Shown: positions 7,284 through 19,731 of the stretch, one piece after another | How the letters are laid out: every line of letters starts with the position of its first letter | How positions within the stretch are numbered: the first letter of the stretch is position 1 | Program-made: the position numbers and the translations under genes | Notes under the pieces: model-generated | What the model saw: the letters and a program-made list of their open reading frames with translations, nothing else | Database searches by the model: none | Told to the model about the DNA's origin: nothing | DNA from: Geodermatophilus obscurus | Lineage (GTDB): Bacteria; Actinomycetota; Actinomycetes; Mycobacteriales; Geodermatophilaceae | Reading direction: 5' to 3' | DNA length: 64,000 nucleotides | Assembly (NCBI RefSeq): GCF_900143215.1 | Contig: NZ_FRDM01000013.1 | Location: 1-64,000, forward strand

Positions 7284-9500
7284 ATGGGCGACGGCGGGCG
7301 GACCAGCACCCCGGGTGCCGAAGCTGCGCCCACCGTGGGGTGGGCGTCCGGTCCGCTGGGGGTGGTGCAGGCCGCGGACCGGGAGATCGCCCGGCAGGTC
7401 GCGGTGCGGGCGCGGGCGGTGGCGGCGTTCGCCGCGTCGCGGCCGGCGTGGACGGACCGGCAGCAGGGCGAGCGGGGCGCGATGAGCGCCGAACGCTGGG
7501 CGGCCCGCCCGGAGGTGCTGCGGTCGGTGTCGGAGTGGGCCACGCCGGAGCTGGCGATCGCGGTGAACCTGACCCAGCAGGCCGCGCAGGACCTGCTGCA
7601 GGAGTCCTTGACGCTGGTGACCCGGCTGCCGGGCACGCTGGCGGCGCTGGAGTCCGGGCTGCTGCACCGGGGGCACCTGTGGCACCTGCTCGACAAGGTC
7701 GCCCCGATCGCCGATGACCGGCTGCGCGCCGAGGTCGAGGCCGACCTGCTGGCCTGGGTCGGTCGGCGGCAGACGGTAACCTCCCCGGCGCAGCTAGGCG
7801 ACAAGGCCCGCAGGGTGGTCGCTCGGCGTGATGCCGCGGCGGCCGGGCGGCGGCTGGCCCGGGCGCTGAAGGAGCGCGGCATCTCGATCCGGCCGGAGCG
7901 GGCCGACGGGATGGCGGCGGTGACGGTGGTGTGCACGCTGCCGGAGGCCAGGGCCTTCTACGCCGCGCTGGTGCAGTGCGCCGAGGCGCTCGTCGACGAG
8001 CCCGGCGGGCCGGTGCGCACCCGCGGGCAGAAGATGGTCGACGCCCTCGTGGACTTGGTGCTGCGCCCCGGGAAGACCGACCTCCCACCGGTACAGGCGC
8101 TGCTGACCATCGTGGCCTCGGTGCACACCGCCCTGGGTGGCGACCAGCTCGGTGAGGTGGACGGCATGGCGGTCCCGGCGGAGATGGCCCGCCAGCTGGC
8201 CCGCGCGTTCGCCGGCCTGGACACCACCCCGTCCGGTGCTGAGGACATCACCACAGACCGCACCGCCAGGGACGGCACCGCGGCTGACGGCATCGTCACC
8301 GAAGCGGCCGGATCGCCGGAGGACAGCGCGACCACCGACGACTCAGCGGTCACCACGGGCAGCACCGTCGGCACCGACATGGAGACCCGACCGGTCGACA
8401 CGGAGCCGAACGACACCGCGTCGTCGGCCGGGGGCACATCCTGGCCCGACGATGTCGAGGGCGGCCCGGTCGAGCGGGCCGCCCAGGAGTTGAGCGGCTT
8501 CGACTTCGACCAGTGGCTGCAGGAGCTGGTGCGCTCCGGCTTCGGCGATGACCCCGCCCCCGATGACCCTGGCTGGCTCCCCGGTGGGCCACCGGACCCC
8601 AGCGAGTGGGACGCCGGTCCCTGGCACGACCCCTGTGAGTGGCTCGACGACCACGACCACGACCACGACAACGGCCACGACCAGCACCTGCCCGCACCCG
8701 ATCCCGATAGCGATGCCGATGCCGATGCCGATGCCGATGGTTCGGCGTCGCCGGACGGTGATCCGCCCGGCGGTGGCTGGTGGGCGGCCGCCGACTGCGC
8801 GGTGGACCAGGCAGGTGCGACGGTGCACGCCGCCCGGCTGGCGCTGGGCGCGGCCAGGCGGATGGTGCGCACCGCGCAGAAGGCCGACGCCGCCGACGAG
8901 GCCGTCTGGGAGGTGAGCACCGCCGGGCGGGTCACCGCCGCCGACGACGCCCTCGCCGCCCTCGCGGTGGCCGCCGACACCCAGCGTGAGGAGTTGGCCG
9001 CGCTGCTGATGGCCACAGGCGGGGGTGGGCTGGCCGACCAGCCCCGCATCGCGGTCACCGACGCGATCACCGGCGCCCTGCTGACGCTGACCGACCTGCC
9101 TCAGCTTCGGCGCACCGGCACCTGTGGGCGACCGGCGTGCCGGCGCCGGCCGGAAGCCTGCGGCCACGACCTGACCGGCCGCCCTGGTCTCGGCCGGCCC
9201 GGCCCCACCGACGCCTACGCGCCGGGTGCGGCGCTGGACCGGTTCGTCCGCGCCCGCGACCGGCGCTGCCGCTTTCCCGGCTGCCGCCGCCGCGTGCCCA
9301 AGGCCGGCGAACTGGACCACCACCGGCCGCACGCCGAGGGTGGGGGGACCGCCGCAGCCAACCTGGCCGGCTACTGCACCGGCGACCACCGCGGCAAACA
9401 CCAGGCCCCCGGCTGGCGACACGACCTGGCCCCCGACGGCAGCCTCACCGTCACTACCCCCACCGGCCTGACCGCCACCACCCAACCCCCGCCCTACTGA
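7284..9500 (+). CDS. DUF222 / 13E12-repeat family protein with C-terminal HNH nuclease domain
   Basis: 738 residues. The N-terminal half (about 25-285) is the DUF222 region: MSAERWAARPEVLRSVSEWAT, LLHRGHLWHLLDK and RRVVARRDAAAAGRRLARAL. A low-complexity acidic, His/Asp-rich stretch follows (around residue 450), including DDHDHDHDNGHDQH and a DADADADAD run. The C-terminal HNH endonuclease domain reads CRFPGC...LDHHRPHAEGG...N...GDHRGKHQ, with the Cys pair and His residues intact, so nuclease activity is plausible. Such genes are multicopy in actinobacteria and often considered mobile; true substrates are unknown. The start at 7284 is preferred over an ATG 12 bases upstream because that ATG lies within the -10 hexamer. 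Confidence 0.9.
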   Translation: MGDGGRTSTPGAEAAPTVGWASGPLGVVQAADREIARQVAVRARAVAAFAASRPAWTDRQQGERGAMSAERWAARPEVLRSVSEWATPELAIAVNLTQQAAQDLLQESLTLVTRLPGTLAALESGLLHRGHLWHLLDKVAPIADDRLRAEVEADLLAWVGRRQTVTSPAQLGDKARRVVARRDAAAAGRRLARALKERGISIRPERADGMAAVTVVCTLPEARAFYAALVQCAEALVDEPGGPVRTRGQKMVDALVDLVLRPGKTDLPPVQALLTIVASVHTALGGDQLGEVDGMAVPAEMARQLARAFAGLDTTPSGAEDITTDRTARDGTAADGIVTEAAGSPEDSATTDDSAVTTGSTVGTDMETRPVDTEPNDTASSAGGTSWPDDVEGGPVERAAQELSGFDFDQWLQELVRSGFGDDPAPDDPGWLPGGPPDPSEWDAGPWHDPCEWLDDHDHDHDNGHDQHLPAPDPDSDADADADADGSASPDGDPPGGGWWAAADCAVDQAGATVHAARLALGAARRMVRTAQKADAADEAVWEVSTAGRVTAADDALAALAVAADTQREELAALLMATGGGGLADQPRIAVTDAITGALLTLTDLPQLRRTGTCGRPACRRRPEACGHDLTGRPGLGRPGPTDAYAPGAALDRFVRARDRRCRFPGCRRRVPKAGELDHHRPHAEGGGTAAANLAGYCTGDHRGKHQAPGWRHDLAPDGSLTVTTPTGLTATTQPPPY
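8645..8669 (+). repeat. Hexanucleotide repeat (GACCAC) in HNH gene
   Basis: About four tandem GACCAC-type units encoding Asp-His pairs; length changes by whole units keep frame. Confidence 0.8.
8711..8738 (+). repeat. Hexanucleotide repeat (CGATGC) in HNH gene
   Basis: More than four tandem CGATGC units encoding Asp-Ala pairs, near-perfect and therefore prone to slippage. Confidence 0.85.
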
Positions 9501-9579
9501 GCGACCCGCGGCCCGAGGCGAACTCTCGAGGGTCCGGTGCCGATGCGCCCCCTCAAGGCGCCGCCGCACGGCGACTTCG

Positions 9580-14056
<4,477 letters not shown>

Positions 14057-14058
14057 GG

Positions 14059-15264
14059 TCACCGCCGCCCCATCCCGGCCCGCCGGGCTCGCTCCACGAC
14101 CGGGCCGATCACGTCGAGCACCGCGTCGACGTCGGCGTCGGTCGAGGTGTGCCCGAGGCTGAAGCGCAGCGAGCTGCGCGCGCGGTCGGGATCGGCGCCG
14201 GCGGCCAGCAGCACGTGGCTCGGCCGCGCAACGCCGGCGCTGCAGGCCGACCCGGTGGAGCACTCCACGCCGCGGGCGTCGAGCAGCATGAGCAGCGCGT
14301 CGCCCTCCGCACCGGGGAAGGACAGGTGCGCGTTGCCCGGCAGCCGCCCCGGCCCACCGGCGACGACGTCGTCCAGCGGGGCGCCGTTGAGCTGGGCGTC
14401 GGGCACCTGCGCCACCACGCCGGCCACCAGCCGGTCGCGCAGGGTGGCCAGCCGCGCGGCGCGGTCCTCCCGTTCGGCGACGGCCAGAGTGGTGGCCACC
14501 TGCAGGCCGACGATCGCCGCGACGTCGAGGGTGCCGGAGCGCACGTCGCGCTCCTGGCCGCCGCCGTGCAGCAGCGGGGTGCACTCGGCCTCACGGCGCA
14601 GCAGCAGGACACCGGCGCCCATCGGCCCACCGAGCTTGTGCCCGGTCATGGTCAGCGCGTCGACGCCGCTGGAGGCGAAGTCGACCGGCACCTGCCCGAC
14701 CGCCTGGACCGCGTCGGTGTGCACCGGGACGCCGACGTCGTGCGCGACGTCGGCGAGCGCGGCCAGGTCGCTGACCGTGCCGATCTCGTTGTTGGCCCAC
14801 ATGACGCTGACCAGGGCGACGTCCTCACCGGTGCCCAGCGCAGCGTGCAGCGCCTCGGGGGTGACCCGGCCGGTCGGCTCGACGGGTAGCCAGGTGACGT
14901 CGGCGCCGTCGTGCTTGGCCAGCCACTCGACGCTGTCGAGCACCGCGTGGTGCTCGGCGGGGCTGATCACGATGCGCCGGCGGCGGGAGTCTGCGTCGCG
15001 CCGGGCCCAGAACAGGCCCTTGACGGCGAGGTTGTCGCTCTCGGTGCCGCCGCCGGTGAACAGCACCTCCGACGGGCGCGCACCCAGCGCCTCGGCCAGC
15101 CGTTCGCGCGACTGCTCGGCGACCCGGCGGGCGGCCCGGCCGCTGGCGTGCAACGAGGAGGCGTTGCCCACGCGGCCCAGCTGCTCGGTCATCGCGGCCA
15201 GCACCGCGGGCAACAGCGGCGTGGTCGCCGCGTGGTCCAGGTAGACCGCCTCGGAGCTGCTCAT
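14059..15264 (-). CDS. Cysteine desulfurase (NifS/IscS family)
   Basis: 401-residue PLP enzyme that strips sulfur from cysteine as a persulfide. The N-terminus [15 protein letters not shown], the PLP lysine Lys210 in [12 protein letters not shown], and the persulfide-forming Cys341 in [17 protein letters not shown] are all present. Position directly before mnmA (2-base gap) implies it feeds the tRNA thiolation step, as iscS does in mycobacteria; it may also serve Fe-S cluster assembly. Its ATG overlaps the MFS gene stop (ATGA). Confidence 0.95.
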   Translation of the reverse strand: MSSSEAVYLDHAATTPLLPAVLAAMTEQLGRVGNASSLHASGRAARRVAEQSRERLAEALGARPSEVLFTGGGTESDNLAVKGLFWARRDADSRRRRIVISPAEHHAVLDSVEWLAKHDGADVTWLPVEPTGRVTPEALHAALGTGEDVALVSVMWANNEIGTVSDLAALADVAHDVGVPVHTDAVQAVGQVPVDFASSGVDALTMTGHKLGGPMGAGVLLLRREAECTPLLHGGGQERDVRSGTLDVAAIVGLQVATTLAVAEREDRAARLATLRDRLVAGVVAQVPDAQLNGAPLDDVVAGGPGRLPGNAHLSFPGAEGDALLMLLDARGVECSTGSACSAGVARPSHVLLAAGADPDRARSSLRFSLGHTSTDADVDAVLDVIGPVVERARRAGMGRR

Positions 15265-16655
15265 GACGCCGCCAGGGTAGTCCCGGCGCCGGGGACCGCC
15301 TCCCGCGGCGGAACAGCCGCCCGTCCGGCCAGCCGCGCGCCCAGCAGCGCGAGGGCGGTGCAGACGGCGACGGACGCCGCCACCGCCGCAGGCAGGCCGA
15401 GCAGCCCCTCCGTGGCCGCCGCGACGAGGACGCCGGCCAGCCCGATGCACAGGGCCGACATGGTCACGTCGGCGATCTGCAGCGCGGCCGAGTCCGCACC
15501 CCTGCGGTGCTCCGGGGACTGCTCCAGCAGCAGCACGCCGACGCTGGGCATGCCGAACCCCATGCCCAGACCGGCGACCGCCCAGGTCAGGTACGCCGGC
15601 CAGCCGCTCAGCGCGGGGACCGCGGCCAGCACGGTCGCGGCCAACCCCGCGGCGAGCAGCACGAACCCGAGGCGCAGCAGCCGCTCCCGCGGCACCTGCG
15701 GAAAACGGCCCTGCAGCTGCGAGGCCAGCGCCCAGCCCACCGCGCCGGCGGTCAGCGGGAGGCCTGCGGCGGTGGGGCTGTGGCCGTGCACGCTGGTCAG
15801 CAGCAGCGGGATCAACGCGTCCATGCCGAAGAAGGCGCCGGCCAGGAGCCCGCGGGACGCGACCACCGCCGGCAGGCCCCGCGCGACACGGGCGGTTCCG
15901 CGTGGGAGCAGCGGGCGCAGGCCGGCGACCAGGGCCGCCGCGCCGAGGACGGCGACGGGCACCGCCGGCAGGTCCAGGCGCTGGCCGGCGTACTGCAGCG
16001 CCGCGATCCCGAGACCGGCGAGGACCGCCCACCAGCGCCGTCCCCGCGCCGGGGGTGGCGGGGAGTCCGGCGCGGTCAGCGACCGGCCGGCCGAGAGCAC
16101 CAGGACGGCGCCGAGGACGATCAGCGGCAGCAGGCCGAGGAAGACCAGCCGCCAGCTGGCGTGCGTGGTCACGAGCCCGGCCAGGACGGGACCCACCAGG
16201 GCCGGGAGCACCCACGCCGCGGAGATGGCGCCGAACAGGCGGGGCCGCAGCGACGACTCGTAGGCCTGTCCCGCGATGACGTACAGCAGGACCACCATGA
16301 CGCCGGCGCCGAGCCCCTGCAACGCCCGTCCGGCGACGAAGACCGCCATGCTCCCGGCCAACCCGGCGACCAGCAGTCCCGCCGCGAAGGCCGCGACCCC
16401 CCAGGGCAGCGCGATCCGGGGACCGCGGCGGTCGCCGGCGTCCCCGCCGACGACCATGCCGACGACCGAGGCCACGAGGAAGGCGCTGAACGGCCAGGCG
16501 TACCAGGCCAGCCCGTCGAGCTCGACGACCGCGGTGGGCATCGCCGTCCCGACGGCCATGGCCTCGAACGCGACGAAGGTGACGAGCATGAGCAGGCCCG
16601 CGGTCGTCCGCCGGTGTGCCTGGTCGAGGATCCCCGGCACCACGCTTCCGCCCAC
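15261..16655 (-). CDS. Major facilitator superfamily transporter
   Basis: 464 residues with about 14 hydrophobic segments, typical of the DHA2-like drug/proton antiporter group. Motif A-like [10 protein letters not shown] follows helix 2, and [13 protein letters not shown] is present in helix 4. Substrate cannot be assigned. The GTG start yields a short cytoplasmic tail before the first helix. It overlaps the desulfurase start by four bases, an odd partner functionally, so co-transcription may reflect gene packing rather than shared function. Confidence 0.85.
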   Translation of the reverse strand: MGGSVVPGILDQAHRRTTAGLLMLVTFVAFEAMAVGTAMPTAVVELDGLAWYAWPFSAFLVASVVGMVVGGDAGDRRGPRIALPWGVAAFAAGLLVAGLAGSMAVFVAGRALQGLGAGVMVVLLYVIAGQAYESSLRPRLFGAISAAWVLPALVGPVLAGLVTTHASWRLVFLGLLPLIVLGAVLVLSAGRSLTAPDSPPPPARGRRWWAVLAGLGIAALQYAGQRLDLPAVPVAVLGAAALVAGLRPLLPRGTARVARGLPAVVASRGLLAGAFFGMDALIPLLLTSVHGHSPTAAGLPLTAGAVGWALASQLQGRFPQVPRERLLRLGFVLLAAGLAATVLAAVPALSGWPAYLTWAVAGLGMGFGMPSVGVLLLEQSPEHRRGADSAALQIADVTMSALCIGLAGVLVAAATEGLLGLPAAVAASVAVCTALALLGARLAGRAAVPPREAVPGAGTTLAAS

Positions 16656-16701
16656 CTCTCCGCCAACCCGGTCGGCCCCCGGACGCTTCCCGCCGGACAG
16701 C

Positions 16702-16740
16702 CGTCGAGCGCCGGCCCCCGGAGGGAACCGGCGCTCGACG
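16702..16740. terminator. Perfect hairpin downstream of etfA
   Basis: 13-bp perfect inverted repeat CGTCGAGCGCCGG / CCGGCGCTCGACG with a 13-base loop between the MFS start and the etfA end; probably terminates the etfBA transcript. Confidence 0.7.
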
Positions 16741-16745
16741 CGGCG

Positions 16746-16824
16746 ACCTACTGGAACGGCCTCGCTGTGGCCCCCTGCAGGGCCCCACCGCGAGCCTGCG
16801 AGCGGTGGGGGGCAGGGGGGTCCT
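16746..16824. repeat. Intergenic hairpin repeat, copy 3
   Basis: Best-folded copy. Inner 9-bp helix CCCCACCGC (16783-16791) with GCGGTGGGG (16802-16810), loop GAGCCTGCGA, then an outer helix GGCCCCCTGC with GCAGGGGGGTCC. It abuts the etfA stop codon. The side module CTACTGGAACGGCC precedes it. Confidence 0.85.
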
Positions 16825-17787
16825 CTATCTGCGGGCGGTGATGGCCTCGGTGGCCTGCGGGACGACGGTGTTCAGGTCGCCCACGACGCCGAAGTCGGCG
16901 AGCTCGAAGATCGGCGCCTCGGGGTCCTTGTTGACCGCGACGATGGTCTTGGAGGTCTGCATGCCGGCCCGGTGCTGGATGGCGCCGGAGATGCCGACGG
17001 CGATGTACAGCTGCGGGCTGACGGTCTTCCCGGTCTGCCCGACTTGGAAGGTGTGCGGGTAGTAGCCGGAGTCGACCGCGGCACGGGAGGCGCCGACCGC
17101 CGCACCGAGGGAGTCGGCGAGCGCCTCGATGATGGAGAAGTTCTCCGCCGAGGCGACGCCGCGACCACCGGAGACGACGATGGAGGCCTCGGTCAGCTCC
17201 GGGCGGGAGGACTTCTGCTCCACGACCCGGTCGACGACGCGGGTGGCGCGGGCCGCGTCGGACAGCTGCACCGCCACCTGCTCCTCCTCGGCCGCGCCGG
17301 GCGCGGGCTCGGGGGTGACCGAGTTGCCGCGCACGGTGTAGATCGGGGTGCCGACGGTGACCTTGGAGTGCACGATCGTCGCCCCGGCGAAGGCGACCTG
17401 CGTCGCGGTGCCGTCGGGCGCGATCTCGGTGACGTCGGTCAGGAACCCGCTGCCGGTCTTGATGGCCAGCCGGCCGGCGACCTCCTTGCCTTCCGGCGAG
17501 GACGGGATGACCACCGCGGCCGGCGACTTCTCGGCCACCAGCCGCGCGAGCACCTCGGCCTTGGGGGCGACGAGGAAGGAGTCGACCTCCTCGGACTCGG
17601 CGACGTAGACCTTCTGCGCGCCGAACTCGGCCAGCTGCGCCTTGGCGGCGGCGGCCGAGCCGGGGCCGCCGACGACGACCGCCGCGGGCTCACCCAGCGC
17701 ACGGGCGGCGGTCAGCGCCTCCAGCGTGGTCTTGCGCACCCCCTCACCGGTCGGGTTGAGCTCGACGAGGACCAGGACCTCAGCCAT
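16825..17787 (-). CDS. etfA: Electron transfer flavoprotein alpha subunit
   Basis: 320-residue FAD-binding EtfA; with EtfB it carries electrons from acyl-CoA dehydrogenases to the respiratory chain. The C-terminal FAD domain is clear: [41 protein letters not shown], then [30 protein letters not shown] and [23 protein letters not shown]. Normal length. The ATG has AGAGAGG upstream. Transcribed after etfB with a 34-base gap, and linked through it to the shared acyl-CoA operator. Confidence 0.97.
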   Translation of the reverse strand: MAEVLVLVELNPTGEGVRKTTLEALTAARALGEPAAVVVGGPGSAAAAKAQLAEFGAQKVYVAESEEVDSFLVAPKAEVLARLVAEKSPAAVVIPSSPEGKEVAGRLAIKTGSGFLTDVTEIAPDGTATQVAFAGATIVHSKVTVGTPIYTVRGNSVTPEPAPGAAEEEQVAVQLSDAARATRVVDRVVEQKSSRPELTEASIVVSGGRGVASAENFSIIEALADSLGAAVGASRAAVDSGYYPHTFQVGQTGKTVSPQLYIAVGISGAIQHRAGMQTSKTIVAVNKDPEAPIFELADFGVVGDLNTVVPQATEAITARR

Positions 17788-17821
17788 GGGAACTACCTCT
17801 CTCCTTCGAATCCGGTCCGGG

Positions 17822-18601
17822 TCAGACGATCTTCTGGGCGGCCAGGAAGTCGACCAGCTGGGCGGCACCGTCGCCCTCGTCGTTGACCTTGACCCCGGCG
17901 CCCTTGGGCGGGCGGCCGGCGAAGTCGATGACCTGGCTGGTCGCCGTCGCCAGGCCCACGGTCGCCGGGTCGATGCCGAGATCGGCCAGCGACTTCTTCT
18001 CCACCGGCTTCTTCTTGGCGGCCATGATCCCCTTGAAGGAGGGGTAGCGCGGCTCGTTGATGGTGTCCCAGGTGGACACGACCGCCGGCAGCGGCGCCTC
18101 CAGCGCCCAGAAGCCGCCGTCGGTCTGCCGCTCGACCCGGGCCACGCCGCCCTCGACGGTGAGCTTGCGGGCGCCCGACAGCTGCGGGATGCCCAGCCGC
18201 TCGGCCAGCAGCGCCGGCATCACCGACAGCTGGCCGTCGGTGGACTCGGCACCGCACAGCACGATGTCGAACGGCATCTGCTGCAGTGCCGCGGCCAGGA
18301 TGGCGCTCGTCTGCGGGGCGCAGGCGCCGTGGATGGCGTCGTCCACCACGTGCACGGCCTTGTCCGCGCCCATCGACAGGGCCTTGCGGATCGCGTCGGC
18401 CGCCGAGTCCGGGCCGACGGTGAGCACGGTGACCTCGCCGCCGTGGGCCTCCTTGAGGACGAGGGCCTCCTCGATGGCGTACTCGTCGATCTCGTTGACG
18501 ACGTTGTCCGCGCTCCCCCGGGCGACGGTGTTGTCCGCCGGGTCCAGGTTGCGCTCGCTCCCGGAGTCGGGGACCTGCTTGACCAGAACGACGATGTCCA
18601 T
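17822..18601 (-). CDS. etfB: Electron transfer flavoprotein beta subunit
   Basis: 259-residue EtfB. Starts MDIVVLVKQVPDSGSERNLD and contains the family segments NEIDEYAIEEALVLKE, SMGADKAVHV and GAESTDGQLSVMPALLAERLGIPQL, followed by the C-terminal recognition arm with GIMAAKKKPVEKKSLADLGID. Strong GGAGGTGGG ribosome site 5' of the ATG. A perfect GTTACCGGCCGGTAAC palindrome lies 62 bases upstream, and the enoyl-CoA hydratase gene precedes it on the same strand; the 130-base gap and operator suggest its own promoter. Confidence 0.97.
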   Translation of the reverse strand: MDIVVLVKQVPDSGSERNLDPADNTVARGSADNVVNEIDEYAIEEALVLKEAHGGEVTVLTVGPDSAADAIRKALSMGADKAVHVVDDAIHGACAPQTSAILAAALQQMPFDIVLCGAESTDGQLSVMPALLAERLGIPQLSGARKLTVEGGVARVERQTDGGFWALEAPLPAVVSTWDTINEPRYPSFKGIMAAKKKPVEKKSLADLGIDPATVGLATATSQVIDFAGRPPKGAGVKVNDEGDGAAQLVDFLAAQKIV

Positions 18602-18662
18602 CGTCAACCCACCTCCACGCACAAAGGGCGCGGGCTGTCGCCCGCCTGCTCCGATAGTGGAC

Positions 18663-18678
18663 GTTACCGGCCGGTAAC
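18663..18678. promoter_or_regulatory. Operator-like palindrome upstream of etfBA
   Basis: GTTACCGGCCGGTAAC, a perfect 16-bp palindrome, the best of four copies in the window (others ahead of ccr, the 3-hydroxybutyryl-CoA dehydrogenase gene and ecm). The size and symmetry suit a TetR-type repressor; the regulator is not identified here. Confidence 0.7.
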
Positions 18679-18731
18679 GACCCTGCTGCCGGGGGCCTGG
18701 GTGAGCTGGGTCACCTCGGCCCGGGGATGGC

Positions 18732-19517
18732 TCAGCGCCCGGTGAAGGTCGCCTTGCCGGGACCGTTCTCGAGGAACGAGCGCATGCCGGTCGCCTGGTC
18801 CTCGGTGTCGAACAGCTCGGCGAACAGCCGGCTCTCCAGGACCAGTCCCTCGCGCAGCGGCCGGTCCAGGCCCTCGTCGATCGCCTTCTTGGCAGCGGCG
18901 AGCGCCAGCGGCGGCCCGGCGGCGAACTTGCGCGCCATGGCCACCGCCGTCTCGTACACCTCGGCGTCGGGGACGACGGCGTCGGCCAGCCCGATCTCCA
19001 TCGCCTCCTCCGCCCCGACGTGCCGGCCGGTGAAGACCAGGTCCTTCGCCTTGGCCGGGCCGACCAGCCGGGCCAGCCGCTGGGTACCGCCCGCGCCGGG
19101 GATGACGCCGAGGAGGATCTCGGGCTGGCCGATCTTCGCGCCGGCACCCATGACCCGGAAGTCGGCGCACAGGGCCAGCTCGTAGCCGCCGCCGAGCGCG
19201 TAGCCGGTGATCGCGGCGATCACCGGCTTGGGGATCTCCTGGACGGCGGTGAACGAGTCGGTGAGCTCGCGGCCCCAGGCGACCATGCTGCGGCCGTCGA
19301 GCTGGGACATCGCCTTGATGTCGGCGCCGGCGGCGAACACCCGCTGGCCGCCGTAGACCACGACGGTCCGCACGTCCTCGCGCTTCCCGGCCTCCAGGGC
19401 CGCGGCGCGGACCTCCATGTGCAGCTGCTCGTTGATCGCGTTCATCTTGGGCCGGTCCAGGCGGATGGTCCCCACCCCGTCCTCGACCTGCAGCGTCACG
19501 AACTCCGGCTCTGCCAC
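18732..19517 (-). CDS. Enoyl-CoA hydratase (crotonase family)
   Basis: 261-residue crotonase, likely hydrating 2-enoyl-CoA in fatty-acid or related acyl-CoA oxidation. Oxyanion-hole segment AAGADIKAM (about 62-70) and both catalytic glutamates are present, in GGGYELALCADF and in IGQPEILLGVIPGAGGTQRL. Normal length. It precedes etfBA on the same strand, consistent with beta-oxidation. Crotonyl-CoA hydration in the ethylmalonyl-CoA route is possible but not demonstrable from sequence. Confidence 0.92.
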   Translation of the reverse strand: MAEPEFVTLQVEDGVGTIRLDRPKMNAINEQLHMEVRAAALEAGKREDVRTVVVYGGQRVFAAGADIKAMSQLDGRSMVAWGRELTDSFTAVQEIPKPVIAAITGYALGGGYELALCADFRVMGAGAKIGQPEILLGVIPGAGGTQRLARLVGPAKAKDLVFTGRHVGAEEAMEIGLADAVVPDAEVYETAVAMARKFAAGPPLALAAAKKAIDEGLDRPLREGLVLESRLFAELFDTEDQATGMRSFLENGPGKATFTGR

Positions 19518-19596
19518 GGGGACCTCCTGGCGGTGGGCGACGTCGTCGTCCGCACCCTAGCCAGCGGCCCGCCGCCGTCCCCCCGCCGGGCGGCCC

Positions 19597-19727
19597 GGTG
19601 ACGTACGGGAAGGGCCCCTCTGCAGGGCCCCTCTGCAGGGCCCCCCGCCGGCCACGTTCGGAGGCTCGCGCCGAGCCTGTGCGGCGTGAGGGGAACGGGG
19701 TCCTCCCATGGTGGGGGGCAGGGGTCC
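19597..19727. repeat. Intergenic hairpin repeat, copy 4 (compound)
   Basis: Begins with GGTGACGTACGGGAAGGGCCC, then a duplicated CCCCTCTGCAGGG, a degenerate centre and GGGGGGCAGGGGTCC. It ends five bases before the stop of the leftward GT39 gene. Confidence 0.75.
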
Positions 19728-19731
19728 GCTC

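Noticed and set aside
8645-8738. Tandem repeats considered as a CRISPR-like array
   Set aside because: Six-base units without spacers, in frame inside a protein gene.
17788-17821. TTCGAATCC resembling a tRNA T-loop between etfB and etfA
   Set aside because: Only 34 bases are available, no acceptor or anticodon stem can form, and a ribosome site for etfA occupies the segment.
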